From: an uncultured Lachnospiraceae bacterium
GTDB taxonomy: Bacteria > Bacillota > Clostridia > Lachnospirales > Lachnospiraceae
Direction: 5' to 3'
Assembly (NCBI GenBank): GCA_948473115.1
Contig: CAOKWI010000050.1
Location: 1-33,140 of the forward strand
DNA length: 33,140 nucleotides
In this document: positions 31,477 to 33,140 of the stretch, piece by piece
Numbering within the stretch: position 1 is the stretch's first letter
Layout of the letters: every line of letters begins with the position of its first letter
The notes under the pieces: generated by a model
The model's input: only the letters and a program-made list of their open reading frames with translations
Database searches by the model: none
Told to the model about the DNA's origin: nothing
Made by a program: the position numbers and the translations under genes

Positions 31477-32916
31477 TCATATGCCCCGGTGGGGGTAATT
31501 GACGATCCCCACGAACAGGGGCAGATCGCCGCGGAAGATGCAGAAGAGGAACGGTCGGTTCAGGACGAAGCCCACCTCTTCGTCGGGAAGAGCTGCCGCA
31601 CCGTCGCCCTGCATAACGGTAAAGGCAGTGGCGGTGCAGCCTTCCTCGTCAATGACTACCCTGGCGGCATGGCTGGACCGGGAGAGGGTAACGGGTACAC
31701 TTACATCAGTGGTCATGGGGGTGAAGTCGGACAGCGCCGGGTCAAAGACGTCGGTGACGCCCAGTGCCTGCAGCCCCTCCCCCAGATCGAACTGGGAAGC
31801 CACGTTGAATTTGGGGATCGATTTCTTTACAAAGAGAAATTTTTGATTCTCCCATTCGTACCTGTTTGCGGTAAAGAGGAAGTCCATGGCCTGCCTGTCA
31901 GAGAGAAGCTCTTCCGGAGAGATTCCCTCGTCGGGCAGAAGGAACCACATGGTGCCGCTCTCCTCGAAAGACTGGTTTACGGCGGTGAAATGGTTTCCCC
32001 AGTAGTAGGACTGGCCGTCTCTTTGATGCATGAAATCGGTTTCCACATCCCCGGAGGGCGTATGGAAAGTCTGGGGGGTAGTATTTTCTTTTGAAAATTC
32101 GTTATCCCACCTGGCCCTGAAATAAACGGTGGAAGCCAGTGCCAGGATGGTATCGCTGTCCAGGCTGATATTCCCGGACTGTTCTTCCAGAAGTCCCCCT
32201 GTCTGTTCATTGAGCCAGCTTTGCAGGGCATTGTTGAACGACGCCGACCCCATTTTTCCCCGGTAGGAGGAGGCATAGAAGTCCCGTGCCAGGAGATCCA
32301 TGGTGTCCTGGTCAAAATGTATGTCCTTGTCCAGCCACAGGGAATTTGCCAGAATGGAAGTCACGATTCCATCGTCCCGGTAGCTGGAGTTCCATACATC
32401 GCTGGCCTGTTTACGCAGGGCATCCATACTGTCGCTGCCCAGGAGGGTCAGGATCTGCTCCCGGCTTTCGCCGTCTGTGAGCTGGGCCAGCATGGACAGG
32501 GCCATATAGACGTTCAGGGGGGAATAGACACGGTTTTCCCCCTCTGCCCCGGTCAGGAAGGTTCGGGCGCTCCGAAGGGAAAAATCCTTCAGAGGGGTGA
32601 TATCCCCCAGATCCCTCCGCTGAGCCTTTACGTCCTTCCACCATGCATCGTAGAGCGGTTCGGCCAGCTGGGCAGGGCCGCTGGGGTAGGGGGTCATTTC
32701 GGGGTACCTGGCCTGGGCAATGGCGTAGGCAGTCAATCTGCTGCCGGGGCGCAGGAAGATGCCCGCCAGTATGGCTGCCACTAACACCACCGCTGCCGCT
32801 TTCGGCCAGCGTTTTTGAGGGCTCCGGAAAAGGCGCTTTTTTGAAGCCGCGTTTGACCTGCTGGCCAGTTCGTCCCGTATGTCGGTGATACCGTTAAATT
32901 TATCCTGTGAATCCAT
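31477..32916 (-). CDS. Membrane-anchored serpin
   Basis: This 479-residue protein has a basic cytoplasmic start, a single membrane helix (AAAVVLVAAILAGIFL, about residues 39-55) and a full serpin domain outside (about 95-479). It shows NVYMALSMLAQLTDG, LALASTVYFRARWDNEF, SIPKFNVASQFDLGEGLQAL and the end block NRPFLFCIFRGDLPLFVGIV. The reactive loop hinge EEGCTATAF has small residues, as in inhibitory serpins. Counting 14 residues from the hinge Gly puts P1 in the GDGAAAL stretch, so small-residue (elastase-like) proteases are likely targets. Bacterial serpins of gut organisms inhibit host or bacterial serine proteases. The start follows GGAGG with 7 bases spacing. Confidence 0.92.
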   Translation of the reverse strand: MDSQDKFNGITDIRDELASRSNAASKKRLFRSPQKRWPKAAAVVLVAAILAGIFLRPGSRLTAYAIAQARYPEMTPYPSGPAQLAEPLYDAWWKDVKAQRRDLGDITPLKDFSLRSARTFLTGAEGENRVYSPLNVYMALSMLAQLTDGESREQILTLLGSDSMDALRKQASDVWNSSYRDDGIVTSILANSLWLDKDIHFDQDTMDLLARDFYASSYRGKMGSASFNNALQSWLNEQTGGLLEEQSGNISLDSDTILALASTVYFRARWDNEFSKENTTPQTFHTPSGDVETDFMHQRDGQSYYWGNHFTAVNQSFEESGTMWFLLPDEGISPEELLSDRQAMDFLFTANRYEWENQKFLFVKKSIPKFNVASQFDLGEGLQALGVTDVFDPALSDFTPMTTDVSVPVTLSRSSHAARVVIDEEGCTATAFTVMQGDGAAALPDEEVGFVLNRPFLFCIFRGDLPLFVGIVNYPHRGI

Positions 32917-33006
32917 AACAATCCTCCATGCTTTTCATCCTGTTGTTCCCTCTGGTTCCGGAAAAGTCCGCCGATCCTTCCGAAGCCGCCGGCTGAACGG
33001 TTGTTA

Positions 33007-33036
33007 TTATGCCATGATAGCCTCGCAATCACGGCA
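33007..33036. repeat. Hairpin in the serpin leader
   Basis: ATGCCATGAT and ATCACGGCAT pair at 9 of 10 positions across a 9-base loop, between the serpin gene and repeat copy C. It may shape the serpin 5' leader. Confidence 0.45.
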
Positions 33037-33062
33037 TGGATGGCCATTCGGCTCTATTATAC

Positions 33063-33140
33063 GTAACAGTTCAGCCCCGATCGTGCCGGGCGGCTTGGGT
33101 TTGTGGAGGAAGGGACGGCGCAGGGGAGACAGGGGTACTT
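33063..33140 (+). repeat. Dispersed repeat, copy C (cut by window edge)
   Basis: It begins GTAACAGTTCAGCCCCGATC and matches copy B over 78 bp to the window end, including GTGGAGGAAGGGACGGCGCA. Its GTAAC end faces the minus-strand serpin start, about 147 bases away, and a TATAAT (33061-33056) lies directly next to it on the minus strand. Confidence 0.88.

Noticed and set aside
32781..33047. Second minus-strand frame overlapping the serpin start
   Set aside because: It overlaps the serpin coding region out of frame, has no ribosome site and no domain; the serpin start has a clear GGAGG site.
33056..33084. Full sigma-A promoter inside repeat copy C
   Set aside because: TATAAT is present, but no -35-like hexamer stands at 16-18 bases; noted only as a possible -10 element.

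Overview
The window reads as chromosomal DNA of a gut-type Firmicute, most likely a Lachnospiraceae (Clostridia). The evidence is AGGAGG-type ribosome binding sites, a CcpA-type cre site, a PPi-dependent phosphofructokinase, a sucrose-type PTS, a ComFB protein and a large RND/GLUG surface pair. Most of it is moderately GC-rich. An islet at about 28.9-31.4 kb is visibly AT-richer and looks acquired and partly decayed. No rRNA, tRNA, CRISPR array or intact transposase was seen. The genus is not assigned.

Layout. 0-2.4 kb (minus strand): the start of a coiled-coil protein with 42-bp repeats, a PPi-type phosphofructokinase and a NagD-like HAD phosphatase. 2.4-3.4 kb: a gene-poor kilobase with two inverted copies of a dispersed repeat around a 212-bp imperfect palindrome. 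3.4-9.6 kb (plus): an FN3-repeat/NlpC-P60 protein that looks like a fusion, a TrpB2-type tryptophan synthase beta chain, a membrane protein with a CxxC cluster, ComFB and a tandem hemerythrin. A 165-bp MITE-like element supplies the stop codon of the hemerythrin gene. 10-11 kb: an HPr-like protein lacking the phosphoryl His, and a Cof-type HAD phosphatase. 11.2-16.1 kb: a sugar operon of sucrose-type PTS IIBCA (frameshifted in a G7 tract), a GH13_4 amylosucrase-like enzyme and a LacI regulator, with a consensus-perfect cre site upstream. 16.3-18.7 kb: a PcRGLX/YetA-like rhamnogalacturonan lyase family protein.

18.7-22.1 kb (minus): three tightly coupled genes encoding a zinc-ribbon/degenerate-kinase-like protein, a vWA protein and a divergent adenylosuccinate-synthetase homologue. 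This is the best candidate for an undescribed system. 22.2-28.9 kb: a TetR regulator divergent from an RND/MMPL transporter, whose stop overlaps the start of a secreted, membrane-anchored GLUG-repeat protein. 28.9-31.4 kb: the AT-rich islet with a small protein split by an amber codon, an HExxH protein broken by a 67-bp terminator-bearing insert flanked by an 8-bp duplication, an AAA-type ATPase and a truncated Toprim-like partner. 31.5-32.9 kb (minus): a membrane-anchored serpin. The window ends inside a third copy of the dispersed repeat.

How it fits together. The sugar operon forms an import-cleave-repress unit under probable CcpA control. TetR, RND pump and GLUG protein form an envelope unit. 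The three minus-strand genes look like a nucleotide-linked signalling or conflict module. The islet looks like a defence-type ATPase/nuclease pair in decay. Small non-coding elements (a dispersed repeat upstream of genes, a MITE, multi-hairpin arrays, an inserted terminator) are unusually frequent and often touch gene ends.
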